Origin: Antennarius striatus
Lineage: Eukaryota > Chordata > Actinopteri > Lophiiformes > Antennariidae
Direction: 5' to 3'
Length of the DNA: 64,000 nucleotides
Assembly (NCBI RefSeq): GCF_040054535.1
Contig: NC_090778.1
Coordinates: 11,931,001 to 11,995,000 of the forward strand
The notes beneath the pieces are model-generated. The model was not told the DNA's origin. It searched no databases and worked only from the letters and a program-made list of their open reading frames with translations. Positions 34,306-47,100 of this stretch are shown one piece after another. Position 1 is the stretch's first letter, and every line of letters begins with the position of its first letter. The position numbers were made by a program, and so were the translations under genes.

Positions 34306-35867
34306 ATGAGCCTCCTACAAGATTCTTTGGAAATTAACGGTGGTGCATTCACAGACGGTGTCGGTGAGAGGTTTGTAAAATGATAAAAAAACAAACTGAC
34401 TATCATGTGTGTTGGATTCTCTGACCATTTGATTTTTATGTATCTAAAATTAGGTTTATCTTTCTCTGGATATCAGCTCATCCTTGTCTTCTCATTTGGT
34501 TTTACAGCATTCCTGAAAATGCACAGACTGCCTCAGACTCCAGTAGCTTAAATATTCAAACCACTCTGATCCTTAATGGAAACGCTCCCTCAATTGATTT
34601 CAGCACAGCTCCAGTGTCAGAAAACCAGGAAGCTAACGCAAACACTCAGGCTCCGGCTGAACCTGCCAGGTTGCCCGAGTTGGATGGGGCCCCCGAAGGA
34701 CTTTCACCAGGTAAGAGTCGGAGTGTGTGTCAGACAGAGGAACCTTTCTGAGATGAAAACTTACCAAAAATACAAACATCCATTGTGTAGAAAGAGTTTT
34801 GAACAGATGTTATATCACAATAAAAGATCAAAACAGTGTAAAGCCAATATTTGTAAAAGTTAAACCTGTTCTACTAACAATTAGTTCTTTGCAGGAATAG
34901 AAAAACAAAATTTTAATGCAATGACTTAAAGTGATTATTTTTGGTGGTTAATTCTCTGAAATGTACTTTTAAATTAAGCTGACCAGTTTAATAGTTGTTT
35001 CAAATGGTTTTGCTCGGCCTTACACACAACCCTAATTGGAAATCAGTGTTATGAACTTAATTCTGGGTTGACATTACTCTTTGATACCTACACACCCCTG
35101 CAGATGCTTTCTGGACAAACAGTGGCTGAGATGAAAACAGCACAGCAAAGTTTGAGGGTAAAAATGAGTGCAGGAATGATTATTTCCACACCAGCAGTGG
35201 ACCATGCGAACACCACCTTTCAGCCCCATGCAATGCAATCCTGTCGTCTCTACCCAGACAGTTTCACTGCCATCACAAACTTTGATTCTAACAACAAACA
35301 TGACAGTCAAATTCAGTTTAAGAAAACATTTCTGTCCTCAAAGACCCACAGCAGTTCCGGGTGAGTCAACTCTAAACATGTCAGTCAGTGTGTTGACGAC
35401 CTCACAGAAGGTTAATTTGACTCTGACTTTAAAAAGCCTTTTGGGTGAGAGGTGACACATCTTTTAACTATTCAAAGAAGTGAAACCACTTTTTTTTTAT
35501 GTCTTTGGATTAGACTTTGACTTTGATGAATAACAATCTACATTGTCATTAAACTAAAATTAGATCCCCTCCTTATTTATTCTGTTTTTTTGTTTTGCAT
35601 CTCATATTAAATTGTACCTGGAAGAATTAGCATTAAACAAAGACAACCTGTGTAAATATAAAATGTAACTTTGATCAAATCAAAATCACCAATGGGAAAA
35701 AGAATTGTTGTCCTACGTTGGGAGGTATTTTCACCTTTTGCAGAGAATGTGGATCTGTGACATCTCAGAATCTCAGAAATACAGTATCTGTGAAACTGTC
35801 CCCAGATGGACACATTTTGAGACATTCTTCCTCTTTTTATTTAGAATTACTTTTGATATCATCATAG
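34306..35867 (+). CDS. Unrecognised candidate four-exon gene
   Basis: Four segments join in continuous phase: 34306-34370 (starts MSLLQDSLEINGGAFTDG), 34508-34710, 35123-35360 and 35744-35867. They give 209 aa. All proposed introns have GT-AG ends, and the donors after 34710 (GTAAGA) and 35360 (GTGAGT) are strong. The first donor is weaker, because a better GTGAGA seven bases upstream would lead into a stop. Exon 2 is Ala/Pro/Glu/Asn-rich and looks disordered (NANTQAPAEPARLPELDGAP). Exon 3 holds MKTAQQSLRVKMSAGMIIST and several Ser/Thr-rich segments. Exon 4 ends SPDGHILRHSSSFYLELL before a stop. I recognise no domain. Splice sites were partly chosen to keep the frame open, so the model is provisional. 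It may be a fast-evolving or incomplete gene, or chance. Confidence 0.35.
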
Positions 35868-36271
35868 TGAGGTCTACTGTAACAACTTCATGGATCTGAA
35901 AATGGTTTATTAGATATGACATTTAGAAGAGACAATGATGTTAGTAATGATGCCTGGTTTAGTCTAGTCCATCTGTAAACATTTAATAATTTAATTTGGT
36001 AGGTAGTTGTTGTTGTTTTTTAGATATAGTTGTTGTGGGTGAAAGTATCTTTTTCACACTGATGACTTTGTATCAAAAAGAGCAAAAGTGTGCTCTAGGC
36101 AATTGTAACCATAAAGGAGTAAGGTGACTCTGATTTTAAGACTCTCAAGTAGTCATAATATTTTGGGTCACTGTTATGTCAAGCGAAATCCATTGCACGA
36201 CATGTAAACACCATGTGCTCCAAGATAACAACAACAGAGATGACTGTGTCATGAGGTAACATGCAGGGTTA

Positions 36272-36631
36272 TACAGTGTGCCCTCACACATTTGCGCATC
36301 AATGCTCGTTACTTCACCTCATTGCGGATTTTTGGTAGGCGGTCACGTGATACTGTACGCGCATTCTATTGGCTGATGGCATCCGGTAGTGCGCTGCGTT
36401 TTGAGACAAGGAACGCAGCGCACTTCCATGAGACGCAAAACCCCTTTAAACAGTCTATAACAGTGTGGGAAAAGGTGATAGAAGGTGGTTTAATATCAGT
36501 ATGGGCAGGGTTCATAAAACGTTTAAAGTACAGTAAATAATAACATAACTAGTTTGTCGCTCTATCGTGGAAGTCGTTATTCGTGTGTGGTTCCTGGATC
36601 GCATTAACAGCGAGTAACGAAGGTGTACTGT
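36272..36631. mobile_element. Possible pogo/Tigger-type MITE
   Basis: The left end CAGTGTGCCCTCACACATTT and the right end (read inward on the minus strand, CAGTACACCTTCGTTACTCG) are imperfect inverted repeats beside TA on both sides. The interior is unusually CpG-rich (GCGCTGCG, GAACGCAGCGCAC) compared with the surrounding AT-rich DNA. No transposase frame is present. Confidence 0.4.
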
Positions 36632-37454
36632 ATTTAGAAAACGAGTCGCAATGCCAACAAATTAATATCCTGATCAGCGTAACGACTCCCTCTGGTGGAC
36701 ATTTAGATACCACAGAGAAGTTGTTCATGAAAGTGACATCAAATAAGAAGGAAACTCAACACAAAGTATATTTGTACGACTTGGTACACCAACCGTGTCC
36801 TACCTGACCACAGTTCTCTCCAGATCCCAGGTCTGTCAGCATTAGAGGCAGTGTTCGCGTTTGCATGTGTCCTTGCGTCTTTGACACACATTTTTTGACA
36901 GGGACACACGATCGTCAGACATTCTTCATTTCTTACACTGTTTTTTTTAAAAATGACTACAAGGCTGTAACATTTTAATAAAAATAATATGTAATTTTCC
37001 CGGTTTTTCCTTTTTACTGAGACAGTTATGACGTTAGTATTAATAAAATCATAAAAATTAAAATTTTGTTTAGTTTTTATATTGTACTATTGGCAAAACT
37101 CAATCCTTGCGTATAAGGTTTCTGTTGTATATTCTGTTATTACTTTTGGGATGCATAAATGTCATGTTGGGATGCACAAATTTTTGCTGAAGCGCATCCC
37201 ATGGTGCACTACTTTTGTGAGCTAAAATGAACTCTGTAGAGGTGAAGATAAATTTGGAGCGCTTATTATTATCAGCAGAGGCCTTCAGAACCTCATGTTC
37301 ACCACACGATGGCGACTACATCTCACAAACTGCAAACAGTTGGAGTTTTGGTGTAGGTGTTAAATGTCATCTAATTAACAGCGTGAGGGAGGTAATGTCC
37401 TGCAAACCTAAAAAACAAACATGTCTAGTATCCATTTTCTAGATAAGACAACTG

Positions 37455-37620
37455 TAATTGTCACTTCTTCAGCCGATTTTCGACTTGGGAGTCGCTGGGA
37501 GAACTCAGAGAGAACCCAGAGAGAACCCAGAGAGAACCCAGAGAGAACCCAGAGAGAACCCCAGCAGACACGGGGAGAACATATGAACTCCACACACAAA
37601 GGACTCAAACCCAGAACCTT
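37455..37620 (-). repeat. V-SINE fragment with a 13-bp minisatellite
   Basis: On the minus strand it reads ATATGTTCTCCCCGTGTCTG, the V-SINE core, then several 13-bp units (TTCTCTCTGGG plus two bases) at about 37503-37560. The expansion occupies the place where normal V-SINE copies carry a single TTCTCCGGG-like phrase. Confidence 0.65.
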
Positions 37621-37837
37621 CTTTTTCAAAAGTCAAACAATTCTCCAAAAACATAGTTTTCTTTGGAAATCTAAAACATCGTCAGTAAACCATCCATTTT
37701 CTCACAATTAAAATGCATACCTTTAAAAAAACACAACACACCACTTATCAGTCGTTCTAAATTGATCGACTGATCGATCGATCGATTTATTGATTGACTT
37801 GACATAATTCTTCCTGCAAGTCTCAGAATTTTTTCTT

Positions 37838-38190
37838 TATTATGGTGGTGCAGTGGGTAGCGCTGTCGCCGCACAGCAAGGTGGTTCCGGGTTCGAGTCC
37901 CACTCTGTGCCGAGTTTGCATGTTCTCCCCGTGTCTGCGTGGGTGTTCTCCGGGTTCTCCGGATTCCTCCCAAAAACATGTGCTTCAGGTTGATTGGCCA
38001 TTCCAAATTGCCCGTAGTGTGTGAGTGCGAGTGTGCGTGGTTGTCCGTCTCTGTGTAGTTCCGCGGTGCACTGGCGTCGTGCCTGGAGTTTCCCCCGCCT
38101 CACGCCCTAAGCGAGCTGGGATAGGTTCCAGTTCCCTTTGACCCGCTATGGCAGATAAAGTGGTGATTAGAAGATGGATGGATGTATGTT
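37838..38190 (+). mobile_element. V-SINE-like tRNA-derived SINE, near full length
   Basis: It contains a tRNA-like head (GTGGTGCAGTGGGTAGCGCT, then box B GGTTCGAGTCC), the conserved core TTTGCATGTTCTCCCCGTGT, the middle GGTTGATTGGCCATTCCAAA, and the L2/CR1-like tail TGGGATAGGTTCCAG...GACCCGC ending in GATGGATGGATG. This order is the V-SINE arrangement. It is well preserved and so probably one of the younger inserts here. Confidence 0.8.
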
Positions 38191-38199
38191 GATCTGACA

Positions 38200-39490
38200 C
38201 ACTTTTTAATTCTCTGTCACCTGTAAAATAAATATAAATGCTTTAGAAAAGCTCCTCCCCCTCTGCCCTCCTCTACACCTGGGATTTTAAAGTCAAAAAG
38301 CAATAATGTGTTTAAAGTGATGGAAATCAAATAACGCCTATTTACTGACAGGTTCATGAAGCAGAACTCCTGAGACAATATGGTGACATATATGTCTGTT
38401 CTGTGAAATAACATTTCGGTTGCTGTTTGTCCTCCATAGACAATGTTTTTGACTGAGTATCTCTAGTGAAACATTAGCTTTCCTCACAGTTCAGTAGTCT
38501 GCAGCATAGATATTTTTATTGTTGATTCACATATAAAGTTAGTATTATTTAATGGAATACTTTTTATTCTATTAATTTTTATTCCATGCGGGGGTGTCAA
38601 ACGTCACTCATTTTTCAAATGGGCATAATGGCTGTGATCAAAAGATCAGATATAAAATCTAACTAAATGTAACTCAGTGTTATGTAAAATGAATATAATT
38701 ACTCCTTAATATTAAATAACTCTTAATTTATTACTTATTCAAGTTACAAACATTACAGTCGCACAGAAATAATGTTTGCTTGTTTCTCTGTTACAACAAA
38801 TTCTTTTAATTTGTCAGGTAATGCTGGTTAAACGTCATCACTTTAATTATCTGCATTTCCGTACAATAAAACAAGCAAAAGCACAAAGAAGAGAAAAAGC
38901 AAAACACGAGTAAACAGTACAGACATTACGATGAATTAATGAATGAAGTTTATTGTCATTGCACATAAATACAGCGTTCCATGAGATGAAGACTATCCCC
39001 CCAGGTGCATTTGCAGCAAATTTACTGTATACATGTATAAACTTTAGGACTCTAATAAAAAAAAACCTAAGTTGAGAACCAGAAAAACAAAGATTCAAGT
39101 GATAATACTGTACACCCCCTCAAGCACTATAAACAAAGACTGAGTTTTTACGCATAAATGGCCCGCCACATTTTCAATGTGGACTTTTTAAATTTGATAT
39201 TTATTTATTTTATGTCGATGTGGTTTGGCTGCGTAGTCAATAAAAATCCACTGGTTTGACAAATTAATGACAATTATAAAAGTACATTATGGGATAAGAG
39301 AATTTAAAGATGGCTTCTGTTCATTTTTACGCACAGCCTGTGTTTAACACGTCCATTGTTTGACGCGTAAAACAACGTTAGTGCGTCCGACAAAACCTGA
39401 TTGGTAAGAAACACTTCCCCTACTTCCTGGTTTGTCTCGGGTGACGGCTTAATATCCTCTTGTTACCTGCACCACCTGCATTCCGTATCG
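38200..39490 (+). other. Spacer upstream of acsbg2
   Basis: The DNA is AT-rich. The stretch at 38930-39010 (GAATGAAGTTTATTGTCATT) looks like a common SINE/LINE tail in reverse. The last 150 bases before the acsbg2 ATG contain several CpGs and are the likely promoter and 5' UTR, but no core element is clear. Confidence 0.4.
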
Positions 39491-41070
39491 ATGGCTGGTA
39501 ACCGCGGCTGTCCCTGTTGTCCCATCGCAGAGGAGCCGAGGGTGGTCCCTCTGACGGCGGCGAGCGCAGCCGCTACTTTGGCCCCCGCCGAGCAGCTCTG
39601 GACCACCGACAGACACTCGGCGGTCAGGCTGAGAATGGACGGCTCAGGTGTGGCTTCGAACACTCCCATCACCGTCCATCAGATGTTCCTGGAGACGCTG
39701 GAGGACTACGGGGATCACCCGGCCATGGCTTACAAGAAGGAGGGCCAGTGGGTGACGGTGACGTTCAGACAGTACTACAACCAGTGCCGGGCGGCCGCCA
39801 AAAGTTTCCTCAAGGTACGTTTGTTTGCATCCTGACTGGATCGAAGGTGTTGCGCTAAACCCGCGATCCCTGTAGCGCAGGTAGAAATGTGCGGAGTGAC
39901 ACCATGCGCTTTTACGCATCGATCAACGGAGGCTTGGCTGGCTGGGGATATTTTTTCATAGGATGGTGAAGGCATGCGGTTTAGCGCCTGTGTGTCTGAC
40001 CTTCTTGGCCATCCTAAACCAGAGAAATGTCCTGAATGGGTGGGCGTGGCCGGGCGTGGCGGGACTCCGTAAATCGTGCGCGCTCAGCAGCCTGATGGGT
40101 TTAAAGAGCGACGGTATTTACAGTTTCCTCCACGCACCTGATTGTGTTGATCTGTTGTGTAATGTACTGTACTAACGTACTGCTTTCAGTAGCTGCAGAA
40201 ATAAATACATTTTGATTTGATTTTTAAAAGCACGTTTATTCACAAAAAAAAAAAAAAAAATTAAAAAAATAATCACACTCACACAAAATCCAAATGAGAT
40301 TCACGCAAAGAAGGAATTCACTTTCAGAAAACAATAGTAGTAAAATAAGAAACAACCCTGAACAAATCCTGCATAAAGGAAGAAAGAAAGTAAAAGATGT
40401 TGTTTATTGTTTACAACCTGCTATTGATGCTCGCTGAAACTTTACATTGGGGTGGTGTCACGCCGCTATTGTTATGTTGGATGTAATCAGACGAAGGCGG
40501 TGTGGAGACGGTTCTCTGTGGAACATTGAAGACATGAGCTGACACCTCTGCTGAGGTCTGGACAGACCTTCAAGGTGCTTCAAACCCACAACTGTCCTGA
40601 ACAGACCGACCCTGAAGCTGCAACATGAACCTCTGTGGTCTTGACCTTTCCCAGTCCCTCAAACATGTGACCCTCTCCTGGAAGGACCTACCTGTAAACT
40701 CCTCTGTTCTACCAGAGGAGGTTACAGGTGTGTCTGTCCTCATGTGAAGCATGTGAAGCATCTTCATTTTTTAAAAAATTCATAGCCTACAGGAAGCAGC
40801 ACCTGTATCAGAAGCCTTATCAGGAATGTAAAAATGAATAAGGTGAGCAGAATGTCAGTTCTTTAAATTAAAAGTCAAATGTGTCAAAACAAAGCTAAAA
40901 CAATGACATCGGCTTACAGTGTGTGTTATATTCTATTCTTCGCATGAACTATCATGTAATTCATATTTTACTAACAATACAAAGCCTCCAGTTCCTGAAA
41001 TGTGTTGAATAAATGGTACCTCAGAATCCACTTCCTGTCCCTGTTGGGAGAACCGTCCACTGAAAATGAA

Positions 41071-41154
<84 letters not shown>

Positions 41155-44100
41155 GTTCACAGCTTGTGTTACAGATCTTGTTGCACTGACAGGTTTTTGT
41201 CTCATGAGGCGGGGTAGATTCTGAGATCAGATGTAGGTCAGCAGTAACGGCCTTGTGTCCCTGCGCCGTTAAAGACACATGTTCTTTAAAAACACAAACA
41301 TCTTGTCTTCTTATAGTTGGGGCTGCAGCGGTACCATGGTGTTGGAATTCTGGGATTCAATTCCCCAGAGTGGTTCATCTCAGATGTTGGATGCATCTTT
41401 GCCGGGTGAGAATGCGTTAAAGGATCTTTTAGTGCTTTTACCTGACAATACTCATTTATCGCTGTCGGTGAAGTCAATCTGTGTGTCTGTCCTCATGTCA
41501 TGTCAGATGTCACAAAGAATTGAGGGGGTTTACTTCTTGCTATTTACTCCCTACTTTCAAAAAGGTCATTTTCCACTGTATGATTTTGTGCCATAGTGGT
41601 TTGGCCACCGGAATCTATACCACCAACTCACCTGAAGCCTGTCAGTATGTGGCCTCCAACTGCGAGGCTAACATCCTGGTTGTGGAGAACCAGAAACAGC
41701 TCGACAAAATCCTACAGGTGAGCACCCCCAGCCCTGACACTGCCTGTGAAAACGTTACGCCAACAGAGAATTCATCCTCATGGATTACTTTACGTACCTT
41801 CAACAGGTCAAAGATCAACTACCTCATCTGAAGGCGATTGTCCAGTATAAAGGCGAGGTGCAACAGAAGGAACCGTTCTTGTATACGGTATGTTCACCCA
41901 CCAAACATGCTGACTGTGTGCTGCGTTTCATTGACATGTTTTGAACTTATAAAATAAGAGATTTGGATGGATTTGGATGTAACTTATTTGAAACATGTTG
42001 TCTGTATTCATACAGTGGGAAGAGTTCATGAAGCTTGGAGAGGATGTTCCCGAGGAGCAGCTGGATGCTGTGATCGACAGCCTTCGGGCGAACGAGTGCT
42101 GCACTCTCATCTATACCTCTGGAACAACCGGTAACCCTAAAGGAGTCATGTTGAGTCACGACAATGTGAGTCCTCCACACAAGACTGTGTCCTATTGTTT
42201 TCACACAACGAAAACCATTCTTTTTTCTTTTAAACCATTCTAAATTGGCAGCTGATCGAACCAATCTAAAATCTGTAAATCGTCCTTTCCCGGGTTTAAT
42301 ATGACCTCAACAAATGTTTTGGAAAGACATCAATTTGTAATGACACACAAATAAGGAAAGCCGATTCCAAAACTAGAATGAACAAATATTCAATACTGTT
42401 TGCATTTTTGCTTGAAAAATGAAAGAAATATTTAATATATTACTAAGCTGCTGCTCTGGCCTCATCTTGCTCAAAAGCTGATCTGTCTCAAATGGTAATA
42501 AAGCTGTCATGAACGCTCCAGTGCGTGTTAAGACACATCTCACTTCCAGACAGCTGAATTTGTTCAGTTCAGACTCAACCACAAAGCTGGTTAATAGAAC
42601 AGATTTTTTTTTTACCTTTTTCCCCAATTATTCCGTCTGTCTTTGCAGATTGCACAAAGATTGGAATTAGTTAGACTTCAGATATGTCTGCAATTACCTG
42701 CATTTTAAATTAGATCAAGAAACCTTTATCCATTATTTTAAAAGTTATGTTAAGTTATTTATTCCCTTTTTGCTGAAAAAAACTTATATGGTGTAAGTTC
42801 ATGATGTTTTCTAAGTAAAATTATCTTTCTGTATGAACAGAAAATTTCACCAGTACAAATCCCCCTGTCAACTCAAAGTATGACTTTGTACACTGGATAG
42901 TTTGCAAATTGTGTTGTGAAAATTCAGGAAAATTTTGAATGAAAAGTTAATGATGACTTCTTTCATTTTTTATTGTGCAGCTGACATGGACGGCACGTGT
43001 GGCGATATCTGTGGTCAATCTTATAAAAAGCGAGGAGGTGGTGGTCAGCTACCTGCCGCTCAGCCACGTGGCAGCCCAGATGTTTGACATGTGGATGTGC
43101 ATTTGTTATGCTGTCACCACATACTTTGCAGAGCCAGATGCCCTCAAGGTAACGATGACTACTGCTGTCATTGTGGAAAAAAGGATGGAGACCCACGGTG
43201 ATGCTACACTCTTTCACTTTTACAGGGCTCCTTAGCAACCACGCTGAGAGAGGCTCGTCCGACATGTTTCTTGGGTGTTCCCCGTGTTTGGGAGAAGATG
43301 CATGAGAAAATGAAAATTGCTGGTGCAAAGGCGTCGCCCCTGAAGAGGAGAATAGCCGAATGGGCCAAGTCCATAGGCCTCCAGTATAACTATAGTACAA
43401 TGAATGGGTGAGTATTGATCAATGCTTCATCAGAATTCAATTAGTCAGACTTTTGTTCCGTTTATTCATTACTTTGTCGCATCAAATCTGATTACTGAAT
43501 AAAGTTTAATAATTTTAAGTATAAGAAATATCCATTTATGACTGACATGCATGAATTGAATTGAATTGCTTCCGTATGCATCAGACTGTTGGACAATTTG
43601 AAATCTTGATGTGATGGAGGTGCTAGATGTCCAGGGAATTTACAAAATGTTTGAAATTCATCCCCAGATAAACATGAATATTTTCAACAAAGTTCATAGA
43701 ATCCACTCAATAGTTGTTGAGATATTTAAGTAAAAAACACAAATATCGTCTGTGTAAAATATCTAGATAAAAAGTTGAGTAATCTTAATTCAATTATGGA
43801 TGTTTGTGACAGTTTCATGTCCGTCTCTCTGTTTAGTGTCTTTTGTGGACCAATGAGTGAAATGAACATGCCGTTGTGGTGATGCTTCAGTTTATGCTTG
43901 GTTCTTAATTGTTAAAAAATCATCTCAAATGTACGTAAACTTTGGGGATAACTTTTGTTTAATCTTTGGTGTCTTTCAGGGAGAATCTGGTACCTTGGGG
44001 CTTCACTCTGGCGAACACTCTGGTCTTTAAAAAGGTGCGCGCCATTTTGGGTTTAGACCGTTGTAAGCTCTGCGTCACGGGCGCCGCACCCATCACCAAA

Positions 44101-47100
44101 GAAACTTTGGAGTACTTCATGAGCCTGAACATCCCTTTGGTGGAGATATACGGCATGAGTGAAAGCTCAGGACCACACACCGTCTCCAGCAATGACCAAT
44201 ACCGCATCACAAGGTCAGCAAAGTTATGGAGCAAGTCACAATCACTTAAGAATAGAATAGAATCAAGTGAGCATGTACTAAATGCTGATGAAAGGGTAAG
44301 ACGTCTCAAATGTTCACTTCAAAAGGTCAGAAAACCCTCATTACATAACAAGACAGATAAATGCTTACACACTCGAGCACAGAGCCACGTCAACAAGCGA
44401 CATGCAGGTATTCTGTCCTCACTGACTGTAATCGGAGATGTGCTGCCCTTTGAGGTTTTTCTTGAACATTATTAAAACTGTTTACATGTTCCTAGAAAAA
44501 GCCAACACAATGGTTTTCTCGCCAAACACAATAAGACAATTTTACTTTTAAAGAGGAATTCCACATTCTGTCATCTTATCTGCGATTATGTGAGACTATA
44601 AATGAAAAAAAGTCTGTCTGTGTGAAAGTATAAATAAATGAGGTTACAAAGCTCTCTGCTGACAGCCTGAGCAGCTGGAGGCTACATTAACAACGAACAC
44701 AGAAAGCCTTGGCAAAACTCGGGTGTTGAAAGAATGTTTTTAAGATATATTCATTTTTAACTGTCCAATGTGAGATGGACAAATATTTCATCCTAAATTA
44801 AAAGGATTTATTTTTTATTTTAGTGAGGTGCATAAAATGTTGCAGCTAGATTCCCTTCATCTGCTGCCTTTATACTTGATGTGTCTTTCTGGGAATATTA
44901 TTATTATAATTATTGTTATTATTACTATTATTATTATTACTATTATATACTGTATATAATAATAATAATAGTTTTAATAATTCTAATCACATAGTTGACA
45001 AATTGACAATCATTCATTTTTAAATGTTTACATAGTCCAATAAATTCTGTGAACCAATACATTCTGAATCAAATATTAGACAGGTTTGATTGTAATTGTA
45101 AAATTGACATGTTTTGGATGATTGTTTTTCGTTGTTGATATTTTACTGATGCGCTGGCTACTTGACCGCCTGTAAGTCCACTGGGATAGGTTCCAGCAAC
45201 TCCTGTGACCCGCGAAAGCAGAGGAAGTGGTTCAGAAAATGAATGAATGAACGATATTTTACTGATATTATGTTGACTTATTTCTGTACTTATCTGCAGC
45301 GTGGGTTGCACGTGCAGCGTGAGTCAGTCTCATATATCAGGATCTAATGATTGTGTTTCTTGTTATGTCTTTCCAGCTGTGGAAAGGTGATGCCAGGCTG
45401 TAAGACGAAGCTGGACAAGCCAGATCAGGATGGGAATGGAGAGATATGTTTCTGGGGTAGGCACGTCTTCATGGGCTACCTAAACATGCCTGACAAAACA
45501 GCAGAGGCCATTGATCAAGATGGATGGCTTCACTCCGGAGATGTGGGAAAACTTGATCACCATGAGTTCCTGTACATCACAGGAAGGATCAAGGGTAATG
45601 TTTGACAAACAAGCATCTAAAGGGACATTTTGAAGCACTTTGGCATGAAAGAAGCATTTCCTATTACCTGTACATTACTGTATGTTCTGTAGGTCTAAAC
45701 AAAGAGAGTAATACAAAGAATCAGAATACATTTATTCAGTATTATGTATATGTCATAGTAAATCCTACTGAAATCCAGGTTTGAGGTATTTCTACCTTGT
45801 AAGCTTTACCTTTAGAAACTGATTGTCATTGGATTATTAGGCCAGTACTGATAAACAGGCACATAAATCTGCTCTATGAATATGGATTATATTAGATTTA
45901 GATTGCTGTTGGAAATCAGTCGTCACTGTTCTCTAATGTTTACGCTGTGTATTAATGGCTGTGTCTGAACTATCCTGAACCTAGTACTGCAGTTTCATTT
46001 GTCTGCAGACTGTACATTAACACAGATATATTATCCTAGCTAACAACAATAGAGCTTTGTTAGCGTGGGCAGTTTCTGTTTAATAACATAAAAGAACATA
46101 GAACAGCTGTTAAAGGTGACACCAGCAGTGATTATATTCTATTACATCATAAAAATGATGGTTTTAGACTTTTGAAAAAGTGATCAAATGCAACACAAGA
46201 ATCAAGTCTCAAAAATAATTATTCCTACTTCAATAAATCATCCCCTTCTAGTCACATTCAAGAGGCGTGAACCCTTCATTGGAAACCACAGGACGACACT
46301 TTTATTTGTAGAAATTAATTTTAAAAAACCACAGACTCAACAAGCAAAAATAAAATGACATTAAAAAAAAAATTTTTTGTAAAAGCATCAAACTGTAATT
46401 GAAGTCATCAGGGTGGGAGGACTACTGCCTAGACCGGTTGTGTAGAGAGAGACAGAAACAGACAGACAGACAGACAGAATGAGAGACAGAGATAGAGATA
46501 GAGATAGAGATAGAGATAGAGAGAAAGAGACCTGGAGGCCACCAGAGGTCATGTCAGCTGAACTGATAATCACAACTACAATAACAACACTCACACATAA
46601 CACAGTAATACAAACCTCAACGTTCTAGAAAGGGTTCCCAAGCTAACAAAGAGATAAAATCTTTCCTTCCGGAGTCTCTTTTGTTCACAAAACCTCCCCA
46701 GGAGGATGTCCTCAGGCAACTCCTCCTCCACTCTGAACCTACATACTTTATACATTGATAATGTTTTAGTTTATTTAGTTTATTTTTTCAGACATGTTAA
46801 TATAGCAGACTTCACACCTTCGTGACATTTACAATATTAACAACAACATCCGAAAAAAAGGGCTGACGGATGGAAGCCAATAGGCTTGTGAGATCCCCGT
46901 CCCCCAGTGATTGTTAATAAGGAGCAGTGGCTGAAAACGGATATCTGGATATCAGTGTCCTGTTTATTGTGCTTGTGAAGACACACAAGCCACATAAATC
47001 TTGGAAAACAACACAAGCAATAATGTCATTGTCTTTTTTTTTTCTCAACAGAACTGATCATCACAGCCGGTGGAGAGAACATCCCTCCTGTGCCCATTGA

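Noticed and set aside
37503-37560. CRISPR-like regular repeats
   Set aside because: Units of 13 bp without spacers inside a SINE; this is a minisatellite in a vertebrate genome.
37842-37920. Possible tRNA gene
   Set aside because: The A- and B-box-like motifs belong to the head of a V-SINE that continues into its typical core and tail. There is no complete cloverleaf. The same applies to the head at 48065-48140.
39517-39858. 113-aa open frame (+) overlapping acsbg2 exon 1
   Set aside because: It is an alternate-frame reading of the CG-rich first exon; the acsbg2 frame has family homology and phase continuity.
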